Shown piece after piece: positions 44,200-54,850 of a stretch of 64,000 nt of DNA. The first letter of the stretch is position 1. Each line of letters starts with the position of its first letter. Below the pieces are notes generated by a model. The model was not told where the DNA came from. It worked only from the letters and a program-made list of their open reading frames with translations, and ran no database searches. This DNA is from Eulemur rufifrons (Eukaryota > Chordata > Mammalia > Primates > Lemuridae): positions 43,906,001 through 43,970,000 of the forward strand of contig NC_090990.1 of NCBI RefSeq assembly GCF_041146395.1. The letters are read 5' to 3'. Position numbers and translations under genes: made by a program.

Positions 44200-45470
44200 G
44201 TGGTTTCAACAATCTTTATTTTGCTCCACCCACATAATGAATTTGTGCATCCATCCATCCATCTACCCAGCAACCATTTTGCCAGTGCTTGAAATGTGCC
44301 AGGTACCCACAACTCAAAAAGAAAAAGGCATTTGAGAGTTTAAGCCATATTATTAGGAGTTTACTAAAATCAGGACAGGGTGAGAGAGAGAGTCCTAATC
44401 TACTAGCCAGATCAATCTAGAGAAGTGTTCAGATTTAGGCACTTTAAGAGGGAGGTAAAGTGGGACATATTCAGAGGACAGTGACCGGTATCCTAAAATG
44501 CTATCAGTCTGGCCACAGTTGAGGGACCTGTTAGAATGGCTAAGAAAATCTCAGGTGTGTATATGGATGGTGGGGTGGGGTGAGGGATCAGAGCATGGGA
44601 ACACTTTTCTAATACTTGAAGGGCTACCAGCTGTAAGTCTGGGTTTGATTTTTTGTATCTCTAGTTAGAAGGACCACAACCAGTGGGTGGAAGCTACAGA
44701 GATTTATATCTTAACTCTGTTTACAGAAGAACTTTAAAAACTAGGATTAGATGACGCTGGTACAAGAGACAAGGAAGGATTCTCCCTTAGAGCCTTTATG
44801 GGCAATTTTTAGCCTATAAGCTGCTACAGCTGCTGAGAGGTGCCTCATACGCTAGAGGGGCTGGAGGGAGCTTATGAGAGTAGGAGGATTGCTAATGGAT
44901 TTTACTGCTTGCTGAACACTCCAAACTAGTCACTAGATAGAGATCTCTGTTTAAAAATTATTTTTAAAAAACTTTAAATTTTTTTTTTGCACAAACTTAC
45001 AATGTTTCTCAATAAAAACAGAGAATTTTGCATAAAATTAAGTGAATTTTATGGATGGATACTGTGCTGGGGCCTAGCGATGCAAGGTTGAAAAACATGT
45101 GGGCCCTAATCCCAAGGGGCTCACAGTATAGCGGAAGAGGTCAAACATGAAACAGCGACAACTGGCTATAACAATATAAGACTTAGGTGTGCAATAAGTA
45201 TTTGAAGAGCAAATGAATGAATGATTTTCTTCAAGGAATATTTTTGTTGCTGTTATAGCACTGAATTTATAGTAGGGTGAACAACTGTCCCGATTTGCCT
45301 GGAACTGAGCGGTTTCTCAGGCCGTGGTACTTTCCGAGCAAACTGAAATGAGGTGGTCATGCTGATTTACAGACTTTTACAAAAGGAAGACAGACATAAA
45401 AGCAATTATTGTAATAGCAGCAAGAGTTATGGGAACGGAGACACAAATATCGTCTTTAAGGGGGATCCAG
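44200..45470. other. Unique sequence, no gene recognised
   Basis: A short (CCAT)n lies at 44249-44264. 45060-45180 has words of the 'tgtgcaaaggcc' repeat family ('ctgtgctggggcctagcgatgcaagg', 'ggggctcacagtata'). Otherwise unassigned. Confidence 0.45.
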
Positions 45471-45474
45471 GGCG

Positions 45475-45560
45475 CCTCTAAGCTTCGTTAGAGCGGGGAT
45501 GACACCTGTCTTGTTCACCACTGTACCCCCCGTACCCAGCACGGCGTTTGGCACCATGAC
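45475..45560 (+). repeat. L2 LINE 3' end fragment
   Basis: 'gcggggatgacacctgtcttgttcaccactgtacc...cccagcacggcgtttggcacc'. Confidence 0.6.
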
Positions 45561-45592
45561 TACTATAGAATTCAGTCTATAGTAGTCAAATA

Positions 45593-46276
45593 CAGTCACG
45601 CGCCGCATAGCAACGTTTCAGTCAATGATGGATCACATGTACGACAGTGGTCCCATAAGATTATAATGCCATATTTTTAACTGTACCCTTTTCTCTATTT
45701 AGATATGTTTAGATACACAAATACTCACCATTGTGTTACAATTGCCTGCAGTATTCAGTAACATGCTGTACAGCCTAGAAGCAATAGGCTACCATGTAGC
45801 CTAGGTGTGTAGTAGGCTAAACTATCTAGGTGAGCACCATCTGTATGGTACATCTAGAATGTACCGTACACTCTATGATGTTCACACAGTGATGGCCAGG
45901 TGCGGTGGCTCACGCCTGTAATCCTAGTACTCTGGGAGACCAAGACAGGAGGATGGATTGAACTCAGGAGTTTGAGACAAGCGTGAACAAGAGTGAGGCC
46001 CTGTCTCTACTAAAAATAGAAAAATTAGCCAGGTGTCATGGCGTGCACCTGTAGTTCCAGCTACTCAGGAGGCTGAGGCAGGAGGATCTCTTGAGCCCAG
46101 GAGTTTGAGGTTGCTGTGAGCTAGGCTGACACCATGGCACTCTATTCAGGGCAACAGAGCGAGACTCTGTCTCAATAAATAAATAAAAATAAAATAAAAT
46201 ATGTTCACACAATGATGAAATCGCCTAATGACACATTTCTCAAAATCTATCCCCTTCATTATGCAATGCATGACTG
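45593..46276. mobile_element. Tigger-like (Tc1/mariner) MITE interrupted by an Alu
   Basis: The left end CAGTCACGCGCCGCATAGCA and the complement of the right end CAGTCATGCATTGCATAATG are matching terminal inverted repeats. TA dinucleotides at 45591-45592 and 46277-46278 form the expected target duplication. It is non-coding. The Alu at 45895-46200 splits it, leaving about 360 bases of MITE. Confidence 0.88.
45895..46200 (+). mobile_element. Full-length strepsirrhine-type Alu
   Basis: 'gccaggtgcggtggctcacg' to 'gctgtgagctaggctgacacc' and 'cgagactctgtctcaataaataaataaaa'. It is flanked by a 17-bp duplication with one mismatch: ATGTTCACACAGTGATG at 45878-45894 and ATGTTCACACAATGATG at 46201-46217. 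Confidence 0.96.
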
Positions 46277-46279
46277 TAT

Positions 46280-46930
46280 ATGAGTTAAATAATATAAGTC
46301 AAAAAGCTGAGCCTTGAAGGCTATGTAGCATTTTGATCATAGGAGAAAGAGGTATGTGCTGGAAGATTGCAAAAATAGAGAACTTGGGTATAGTAATTGA
46401 TAAATATGATGTTTACTGGAATCTAGTCTTTTCCTATGACTATTAATATATTTCTTGGAGAAAGCCTTTGAAAGAGTAAGTCTATACATTTTCCCTATGC
46501 TTTTTTCCATCTTGGAGACCTTCCTTCACCCTCCTTTCTTGCTTCCCTCCCTTTCCCCTGCTGGAAGAGATTATAGTCTTTGCAGAAAGGATGCCATTGG
46601 AATCTCTTTCAGCGCAAGCCTAAGGGGCAAATAAACTGTCTAGGAAAACATTCTGCTGGGGAATGCACTGAGGTGCAGGCAGAGCTGGGAGAGTGGGATT
46701 TGGCCTAAGAAGGACAAATAGCTGGGAATGTGTGGAGCAGCAAGGGAGGAGGAAGAGGGAAGAGGTATTAAGGCTGGAGAAGGTGCTTGGGGCCAGAGAG
46801 TGAAGTGCCTAGTTGCTGAATCACAGTGCACTGTGTACTAAGGCGCCTTGGGGCATGCAGGTGTTTCCTGCTGGATTCTCATTATGGGGGACAGAGTGTG
46901 AACATTTCTCCTATGAGGGAAAGAGAAGCA
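46280..46930. other. Unique sequence, no gene recognised
   Basis: Short frames without domains. A purine-rich stretch lies at 46740-46765. No repeat assigned. Confidence 0.45.
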
Positions 46931-46934
46931 AAGG

Positions 46935-47130
46935 GAAAGAAAAATTTATTGACCAAATACTATGTGCCAGGTACTATTGGGAGCTTGAATTATGTGCATG
47001 ATTCACTTACACACATTTGAAAGACGGTATTATCCTCATTTTATCAATGAAGAAACAGAGAAATAAATATGTTAACTAGTAGCTGGTCCAAGCCAGATTT
47101 GAACAGAGGTGGTTTCCAACTTCCCATCTT
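46935..47130 (-). repeat. MIR-family SINE
   Basis: 'ttgaccaaatactatgtgccaggtactattgggag' to 'gtagctggtccaagccagatttgaac'. Confidence 0.82.
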
Positions 47131-47559
47131 CTTCTCATATCTCAGCTAATGAAGGAAGGCCCTTCCCAGCTTCCTCCCTCTTGCTCCTGCCTCTTCTCAA
47201 CACCCATGGATCCTTCTGCACCAAATTCACCCCATGTTTCCTTCCAGCAGGCTCAGAGCATTCTGTCCTCATTAGAAACAAGTTAAGATCTTGACATTTC
47301 TAAATATATTATTTTGACCTGGACAAAACCCCCAAACTTTGTGATAGTCTCTAACTTTCATTACTTCTCAGGAATATTTCTAACAAATGTTACTGTACTT
47401 TGAAGATATGCTTCTTAAAAGGGCATAGTTACCCACAGTAGGGAGCTGTGGGAATCTTATGAACTCAAGTAGCCCAACTGCCTCTCTCTTAGAGCTCATA
47501 ACCATGATTTCTTAGCAGAACAGAGAGAAAAATAAGAAAACCTATTCTAGTCTCCAGGC

Positions 47560-47645
47560 TTCGCTGTGTGATCTAAGTCCCTTTACTTGTCTGGGCTTCA
47601 GTTACATTATCTGTAAAATGGATGAAGTGCTTTGCTTTGCTTTGC
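47560..47645 (+). repeat. MIR-family SINE fragment
   Basis: 'cgctgtgtgatctaagtccctttacttgtctgggcttcagttacattatctgtaaaatgg'. Confidence 0.82.
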
Positions 47646-47794
47646 TTACATTGATTACCTTGAGTGAAGTCATAAATCATAAATCAGAAATCAGAAAGTA
47701 TAAAAGACAAATGAAGGATGTTAGCTTTAAATCTTTTGTGCAACAAAGTAGGCACAGATAAAATATGAAATATTATTTTTATTTCTTGGTGGTT

Positions 47795-48350
47795 ACTCAG
47801 TCAGGTGAAAGAAACCCAAATTCAATCTAGCTTAACCCAAAAAGGGGACTTTATTTGCTCAGATAAATCGTGAGAAGGGCAGGGGTGGAGCCAACCTTGG
47901 AAATGGCTAGATCTGGGTCTCCAGCACTACCCCATGCCATGCCTGTGTGTTACCTCTGCCTTTTCACACATTGGCATCGCTCTCTTCTGCTCCTCAGAGC
48001 TTCCTACATGTTACGAACATGTGATTACCAAAGCTCCAGGTTTGCCTTCCAACTTTTGTATAGTCTTTTCTAATTTGTGAAATATAACTTATATAGAGAA
48101 GAGGACATAATGATATATGTACAACTTAGGCTTCCATTTTTATAGCTTGTGATCAGAGAGAGAAGAATGTTTCTACAGCTCGAGGTAGAAAACTCCCACG
48201 GGAGCCCTGTGACTGGCCTGGCTTGGGTCATGTGCACACCTTGGGCCAATCACTGTGGCTGGAGTAGGTGTTACCATTGGCCCACCTGGGGTCTCAGGCC
48301 CACCCCTGTGGCCAAGGGGCAGAGAAAGCACAGGCCAGGTGACACTCACT
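47795..48350. repeat. Unnamed mammalian interspersed repeat
   Basis: 'gaaagaaacccaaattcaatctagcttaacccaaaaaggggactttattt', 'gggtggagccaaccttgg' and later 'gactggcctggcttgggtcatgtgcacaccttgggccaatcactgtggc' are words I associate with a common mammalian repeat whose name I cannot place. Confidence 0.45.
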
Positions 48351-48472
48351 CCTAGTCACAACAATGGAATTTAAACAATAAAAGATATGTGAGGGGGATA
48401 TATCTACAGGCTTCTGGTTCCTCAAGGATGCACCAGCTCTGGAAATACAGGTCTACCTGGGGGACCTGGGGC

Positions 48473-48486
48473 GGGGGGGGGGGGGG
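48473..48486. repeat. 14-base poly-G run
   Basis: An uninterrupted G run preceded by GGGGGACCTGGGGC. Length may be uncertain in the assembly. Confidence 0.9.
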
Positions 48487-48599
48487 ACCTTTGCACTGAT
48501 TGCACTTGGGAAATCTTGCCAGTCCTTGCTGAGTTTAAGTGTGACTAGGTGTACTGTATAGACAGAATAAGCACCTACTTACTTTGTCACCTTGATATT

Positions 48600-49095
48600 G
48601 AGAAGGTAGTAGAATGGGTGCCTTGTAGATGAACTCTCACCGAGGCCTGGATAGTTCTTGCTATAGCAGGGAAGGCAGAAAGAGAGTAAGTATCTGTGCT
48701 ACAAAAGAGAAGTGTGGAGCACCCAGCAGCACATAACAGAGACCAAAGGATGCACTGATACCGATGAGGTGTTGGTGGGAGGAAGGCCTTCTAGGGAGAG
48801 GGATTAGCATGCTCAACAGTTCTGGGATTGGAAGGAGCATGCTGAAGGAAGTAAAATAGGGCCAGTGTGTTTTCATATGGAGAACTCAAGGGAGAACAGC
48901 TCAAGATGTAGGAGGTGGGGATCAGATTAGACATCTGGGCAAATACCCAAATGCCAGGCCCAGTGAGTACTCAACAGTGCTCTCTCTCCATCTTCATTAG
49001 AGTTGGGAAGTTGGGCTGTGATCATTACAGGAGGCCTGGGTCCCAGCTCCCAACCCCACCACATCCTGTCATGGGACCGTCCCCTTTAATAGCCA
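48600..49095. other. Unique or old-repeat sequence, no gene recognised
   Basis: 48640-48900 has weak words of the 'tgtgcaaaggcc' repeat family. The rest is unassigned and has no coding potential. Confidence 0.4.
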
Positions 49096-49099
49096 AACT

Positions 49100-49560
49100 T
49101 AGCAATGGATGGAGCCTGAGCAGCTGGGAAAAAGTTGCAGGGCTATTTCTCCTTTCACAAGAGCTAAGCCCTGCTGCTAATAATACTTATTATTAATGCT
49201 AATCGTCACACTGACACCTCTATGGCCACAGGGAATGTCAACCTTCAAAGCTCCTGGGAGCAATAATTACTCCTGCCAGCTCCCCTACGAAACAGGTAAA
49301 TAGGGGTCTAAGTCCAAGTTGAGGAGCCACCAAGTCCTGAAAATCAGACTCTTTCTCTTTGGCTTGGAGCGGAGAAAGGGATGCACGCCCCAGAGCCCCT
49401 CTGGCTGCCGGCTGCAAAGGAGGGGTGGGCGGGGTTGGGAGGGAATCATGGCCCCACAGGTGTGCTAGAGCCTAATTAGGAGGTTCCAGGTGCACTTTCA
49501 TGAGGAAAAGGGCTGCTGAGCAGTTCTTCTCCAGACTTCAAACGCCCCTCTAGGCAGACG
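49100..49560. promoter_or_regulatory. Candidate regulatory block with homeodomain-type cores
   Basis: This repeat-free block has 'gctaataatacttattattaatgctaat' (49174-49201), 'caataattactcctgcc' (49260-49276) and 'cctaattaggaggttcc' (49471-49487). It sits just left of a CTCF-like site. Several ATTA/TAAT cores and a CAGGTG E-box are present. Function is inferred from motif content only. Confidence 0.25.
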
Positions 49561-49622
49561 ACATCAGGGGTGACACCGCCAGTGCTGGGGTGAAGGGAGG
49601 GGATGGGGACAGTGGGCAGCTC

Positions 49623-49636
49623 CCACGAGATGGCGC
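49623..49636 (+). promoter_or_regulatory. CTCF-like site
   Basis: CCACGAGATGGCGC matches CCASYAGRKGGCRS at 13 of 14 positions. It has the same orientation as the site at 33991. Confidence 0.45.
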
Positions 49637-49959
49637 TTGCCTGGCTCCCAGAAGGCCAAGCCGGGCACAGTGCCTGGCTCTCTTGGGCCTGGAGCTGTGA
49701 GACCCAGGGGACCGAACTCTAATGTCATTCAGTCTCATCTCTTCCTGCGGTGAAATGCTTGTTGGGACCAGGAGCCGTTAGGTCTTTGGTTGCTCAGAAA
49801 ACCTTCCTGGGGTTTTGCTTTGGTTCAAAAAACAGGACTTTTAGTTTGGTTACAGTTCATATTGGTGTGTTTTGAGAGAGAGAAGCTCAGGGATTGTGGG
49901 AGCCCAGAGGAAAGGCACTGGCCAGGATAGGGGGAGACAGGGAGTACCTCCTAGGGGAC

Positions 49960-49966
49960 TGAGTCA
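49960..49966. promoter_or_regulatory. AP-1/MARE-half site
   Basis: ACTGAGTCAGCC contains TGAGTCA followed by GC, a TRE with one Maf-type flank, in unique sequence. Chance occurrence is possible. Confidence 0.3.
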
Positions 49967-50384
49967 GCCTATCCAAGCTCTTCCCACTGAGCCCAATTCC
50001 CTGGGTGAGAAGCCTGTTCCTCCCCAGTCCCTAAAGCCAATGTGTGCCACGGCCTCTTCTCATGGGATCCTGCATCTCTGAATGCCTGTCCCAACTCTGT
50101 GGCACCTCCAACCGACTCTTGTGTTTTTGGACATCTCTTTGGGCATGAAGTTTTATAATCCGAATGACAGAATTAATAAAAATAACTACCACCCCTTACA
50201 TTTGTATGGTGCTTTGCAATTTACAAAGTACATCACCTCAGAGAGCTCAGAGAGTTGCAAGGATCCCTCAGGTCAGCCAGCCCATTGCACTCACCTGTCT
50301 GCCCTCCAGGCCTGTGCTTTCTCTCACGTTCCTGCTGCAGGCAGGCAAGGAGGAGGAGTTAACATCTGGGGCACACCTGTTCTT

Positions 50385-50560
50385 TGCCTACTAAGCACTT
50401 CACAGGGGCCGTCTCATTTATTCTTCACACCAGCCCACTGAAGGTGGCATTGTATGGTCCCCTCTAATAGACAGCAAACTGAAGTTCCAAGAGGTCAAGT
50501 TATTTGGCTAATGTCTCACAGCTCATAAGGAATGACTTGGGATTTCTCCTACCACAGGCT
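50385..50560 (-). repeat. MIR-family SINE
   Basis: 'cctactaagcacttcacaggggccgtctcatttattcttcacaccagccc' to 'ccaagaggtcaagttatttggc'. Confidence 0.8.
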
Positions 50561-50699
50561 TTGCTCCCAGCTGGCTCACTCTCAGCTACACAATGCTACT
50601 TGGTATTTATCTGGGTTCTTATCTCTCAGTGCCAAGTTTATAGTAGGAGTTCAGTAGAGTTTTGGAGGTCTGATTTGTTCATTTGTTTTCTTCTCTTTC

Positions 50700-51645
50700 T
50701 GCCTTACCTTTTTGTTCTCAAAGGAGGCATGCAGACGTGAGGGAAGGAAGTTCTGTCCCTGGCATACTGGCCGCATAGACACTGAAGCAACACCACTCCG
50801 TGCCTGGGCACCTGTTCTCTTCTGCTGCCGGGAATGTCTCTGGTGAGGAGCAGAATGTTAAGATGTTGGAACATGGACTGCCCAAGGTGGATGGTTCCTT
50901 CCTGTCCCCAGCCTGTCTGGGCCTGAGTGTCACTGGAGGTAGCTGCCCAATAAACCAGGACTAGCTCTGTCCTCCAGAATATCTTTTCCCTCGGCCAGGA
51001 CTAGGGACGCGCTGTCCAGGCCTTTGTCTTGGGCCCCGGTTTTCCCACCCTCCTTGCACATCAGGGCTCTCGATCCATTTGTGGCCTCTGTGTCCCTCAG
51101 GGGTCCCGGTTTGCTTTCTTATTTACCAGTGGATCCTCTGGTTGTCTTCATTCAACACCCATCTGCTGGACCATGCACCCGAGGGTCTCTGGGGACATAG
51201 AGTTGGATGCAGCCTCTGCCTCCGAGGTCCTCCCAGGTGGGGGGCATTGGACCCTCCACCCAGGGTAGAAAGGGTGGATGGAAGGAAGCCCAGGGCTGGT
51301 GGGAGCATAGAAGAGGAGCACCTACGCAGGCAGGGAAGACTGCAGGGGGAGTGGTGCATGGGCTTGGTCATAAAGGATGCACAGGGATTTTCTAGGCAGA
51401 GAGAAGGAGGGAATTCCACCTAGAGCAATTTGTATCCATTCATTAGTCCTGTGTGCCTGCGGAACCGCACAGGTGTGTACATGGATTCTGCAGGACAGCC
51501 GCTAGATGTGGGAACAGCTGGCATGCTGCTTGTGTGGCTTGGTTCCTCATTTGTGAGCAGCTCTGTTGTCCTGTGTTCCTAACTACCTTCTCTTTTTTAG
51601 ACATTTTCCTGGAACCTGTTGCATTTTGACAACATCCTTCAGAAA
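50700..51645. other. Unique sequence, no gene recognised
   Basis: Overlapping frames at 51029-51423 on both strands have no domain and no codon-use evidence. No repeat assigned. Confidence 0.45.
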
Positions 51646-51649
51646 GTAG

Positions 51650-51885
51650 CAGTTGGCATGGTGCTTAAGAGCATGGTCTTCAGGGTTACACTAGACCTCA
51701 GTTGGAGTCCTGGCTTGGCCATTCATTAGTTAGGAGAGATTAGGCAGGTTTCTCTGAGCCTCAGTTTCTTTATATGTAAAATAGGAGGGTCCTAATACTC
51801 CATTGGCCTGTGGGGGGCTTAAATCAGATCATGAATATAAAGTGTTCACATGGAGCCTGGCATACAAGTGCTCGGTAAACATCCA
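51650..51885 (+). repeat. MIR-family SINE, nearly full length
   Basis: 'agttggcatggtgcttaagagcatggtcttcagggttacactagacctcagttgg' to 'cctcagtttctttatatgtaaaatagg' and 'agcctggcatacaagtgctcggtaaac'. Confidence 0.9.
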
Positions 51886-51889
51886 CTAT

Positions 51890-52210
51890 GCCATATTCAA
51901 AGTGGGGGGCCCAGAACTGAATACAGGTCGACCTGGGGGAGTCTGGCCAGAGCTGGACGGCTGCCTCATGGCCCTGACACCGGCCTTCTCATGCGGCCAA
52001 GGATCGCGGTGGCCCTTTTGGCAGACGCACCTCCTGCTGACTCACCCCAGGTTGCCTCGTCCCTGGAAGCTCTGGCTTCCTTCTCAAGGGCTGTGCTGCT
52101 AAGTCACGTCTCCCCAGCCATTTCCTGGAGCCGCTGGTGTGGTGGGGTCCTGTCCAGGGCCTGACATTTAGGCTTGTGAAATTCCACTGTGGGTATACTT
52201 AGCCCATCCT
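51890..52210. other. GC-rich unique sequence, no gene recognised
   Basis: Two plus-strand frames (51803-52164) overlap the end of a MIR and have no recognisable domain. A TGACTCA word is at 52038-52044. Confidence 0.4.
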
Positions 52211-52214
52211 TCAA

Positions 52215-52475
52215 GCCTGTCTTGAATCTCTGTTGTGCCCATAATATTTGCTAGCCTGTTTCCTAACAGGATTTCCTCCCAGCCCAATCCATCTCACAGG
52301 CTCTGACCAGAGAAGCTTTTTGAAAATGCTGTTTTCCTCGTATTCCTCTTCTGTTCAACATCCTTCCATGGCTACTGAATGGATAAAATTCAAACTCCTT
52401 AGCCTGGCACACAAGACTCTTTACGATCCCATACCAACCTACTCTTTGGACTGTTATGTTTCCTGCTCACATAGG
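52215..52475 (+). repeat. L2 LINE fragment
   Basis: 'acatccttccatggctactgaatggataaaattcaaactccttagcctggcacacaagactctttacgatcc' follows the L2 3' region. Confidence 0.8.
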
Positions 52476-52479
52476 AATG

Positions 52480-53070
52480 GTAATTCTTTCTATATCATAG
52501 GATTTTTGAGAGGATTAAATGAGTCTGGAAAATTGCTTAGAACATGGCTTTCTAGGACTGTGAGGGGTCTGAGATCTTCCACCACCTGCAAACTGTTAGG
52601 CTAGCCTGGCACCATTTCACGGCTGCTAGGTCAGAGCTGAGGGATTTTATCACTCACAGCAAGAGTAGCCAGGGTATCAGTGTTTTCTTATGCCCATTCC
52701 GTGAGCCTCAATTCCCATGGGGCAACGTGAAGAAGACCAGATGATATGTGACATCTGAGGGTTGCATTAAGGAGGGGAATCCTGAGCTCAAGGAACCCAA
52801 TTTTTTTTTAATGGGCTGTAAGTGAACCTACCCTCTGATCTAGAGGGAGATACTGTCTCCTTCTGTTCCTGTACAACCATCCTTGAAAAGATTCTCTGGA
52901 GCACAGGCAATCAGTCTTCTGATCATAAAACGTGCAGAAATTTGAGACACCATGGAGAATTGTCTCCTGGTGAGAGCCAGGTGTGTTGCAAGTGTTGTGT
53001 AAATATTGGCCATGAGGAGGAGGAGGGTGGTGGTGTACGTGCTTTGCTTCTTTCAGTATGGTGAGTCTTC
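52480..53070. other. Unique sequence with a short MIR piece, no gene recognised
   Basis: 52480-52545 is MIR-like. 52600-53070 is unassigned. The mirror frames at 52808-53083 show no domain. Confidence 0.4.
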
Positions 53071-53074
53071 TCTT

Positions 53075-53455
53075 CAGTGTCACCCTTGACTATGACTTCT
53101 GGCTTTTGTGCCTTTACTTATGCAGTTCCCTCAGACCTCCCCATCCTCCACCTCTGTCTAAAATCTCTGCATTCCAGCTCTAGTTCTCTAATAAATCACT
53201 CCTGATTGACTCCACCTCATCCTTTGTTCATCGCTTTAGATGAAACTTCCCTCAGCAAGTTTTTGTGATCTCTCCTGTTCCCAGCCTGGATTAGAGGCCT
53301 CCACATGCTCCTGTGGCATCAGTGGTGACTTCTATGTGACATTTCTTGCCTGGCTTCTCTCTAGAGTGGGGGGTTTTAGAGAATCCTTGTGTGCCCAGAA
53401 TCTGCCATAGTGTCTGGCACATAAAGGCATTTGATTAACATTTACAAATGAATGA
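53075..53455 (+). repeat. L2 LINE 3' region
   Basis: 'tcacccttgactatgacttctggc', 'gtttttgtgatctctcctgttcccagcc', then the end 'ccatagtgtctggcacataaaggcatttgattaac'. Confidence 0.82.
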
Positions 53456-53593
53456 TCACATGCAATCACAAATTCATGCCAATTTAGCAAACAAATCTAA
53501 CCACGTTGGAAGCTCCTGGAAAATGCCCACAGGATGGAGACACTTCAGTAGGTGTTTAGTATCTGTGGATTGATTGATAAGATATGCAGTTAT

Positions 53594-53697
53594 GTTGGGT
53601 ATGGTGGCATGCACCAGTCATCCCAGCTACTGGGGAGGCCAAGGCAAGGGATTGTTTGAGTGCAGGAGTTCAGGTCCAGCCTGACAATATAGTGAGA
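53594..53697 (+). mobile_element. FLAM-type free left Alu monomer
   Basis: 'gttgggtatggtggcatgcaccagtcatcccagctactggggaggccaaggcaagg' and 'caggagttcaggtccagcctgacaatatagtgagacc' follow 7SL and early Alu monomer sequence. It is highly diverged and lacks a right arm. It is followed by a T16 run and then an A-rich run (53700-53727), not a normal A-tail. Confidence 0.8.
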
Positions 53698-53729
53698 CCT
53701 TTTTTTTTTTTTTTTAATAAAAAAAGGGA

Positions 53730-54210
53730 ATGTAATGCAATTAGTCACTATATTCCCTTTTAGATGTGTCAATTTCATCTTGATTTAAAGGATATATATC
53801 AGGCCAAGTGGACCTCTATTTAAGAATGTATACATTGTCAAAGGTACTATTCATTCTGACTTTATATAAGGGAAAATTCTAGTAAGGCTTCTCAAAGCAA
53901 TTTAAAAACCATAAACTTCATGTTCCTTTAACTTAGTAAATATCAAACCCATTTCATCCTTAATAGTCTACAAAATCAACACTAGTTTCAACTAATGGTC
54001 TGTTTATAGCTTACATGGCAAGTTTCAAATTGCAAATACATTTTTACAGTGGCTCTTGAAGGTTGATGTTGGAAAGAATGACAGAAGAGTCACCATGAAA
54101 CCTGGAGCTGAGTTTGAGGCTAGCTCCCAGTTTTCCTTAATATTATACCAAAGAATGGAAAATTTGGAAACTCAAACCAAGTGATGTGAGCACTCATGAT
54201 ACTTGAGGAG
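53730..54210. other. AT-rich unique sequence, no gene recognised
   Basis: No frames, repeats or RNA genes of note. Confidence 0.45.
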
Positions 54211-54214
54211 GCAG

Positions 54215-54430
54215 AGAGCAGAGTGGTTAAAAACCAGCTTTCCAGGGTTAGATGAACCTGCCTTTGAATTCTGCTTCTCTTAATTACTGAGCCTAAATTT
54301 CTTCATTTGTGAAAGTGGGAAAATATGATGCACAGTGTGAGATGACATGTCATAAGAATTCAATGAGGTAACATGTGTTTAAAAGAAATCTTAACACAAT
54401 ATGTTGTACATGGTTGTTATTAATACCAAT
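54215..54430 (+). repeat. MIR-family SINE
   Basis: 'agagtggttaaaaaccagctttccagggttagatgaacctgcctttgaattctgc' to 'cctaaatttcttcatttgtgaaagtggg'. Confidence 0.88.
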
Positions 54431-54434
54431 TTTG

Positions 54435-54850
54435 TAGTCAGGAAGACCTGGATTTTTATCCCAGCTCATAATAGCTTATAGCTCATCATAGCTTATGATA
54501 GCTATTTGTTGGGACCCTCAAGCTGAGAGAGATGGAGAAGTTTCTTAACTTTCTTAAGCTTCAGTTTCCTCCTCTATAAAATGAAGACAATAAACATAGG
54601 GTTGATGTGATGATAAAATTGGAAGATGATATTTAATGTACTTAAGGAATATATACATGGTAAGCACTCAGTAACTGTTAGGTAGAAAACTAATGATAAT
54701 AATAGTTATTATTCTCTGCATCTCTTTTTTTCCTCATTTGTACATCTGGGAATGCCAGTGTTACAATATGATTGTAAGAATTGGAAATAATATTTATAAA
54801 GCATCTAGTGCAACATCAGGCACATAGTAAGTAGGTACTCAAGACATGGA
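54435..54850 (+). repeat. Two MIR-family SINE copies in tandem
   Basis: The first has 'cttcagtttcctcctctataaaatgaagac' and ends 'gtaagcactcagtaactg' near 54680. The second ends 'catcaggcacatagtaagtaggtactcaag' near 54843. The first contains a local 'agctcataatagctta' reiteration at 54463-54503. Confidence 0.78.

Noticed and set aside
48473..48486. Poly-G runs (also 60058-60070) as G-quadruplex elements
   Set aside because: Single homopolymer runs in noisy sequence. More likely simple-repeat expansion or sequencing artefact.
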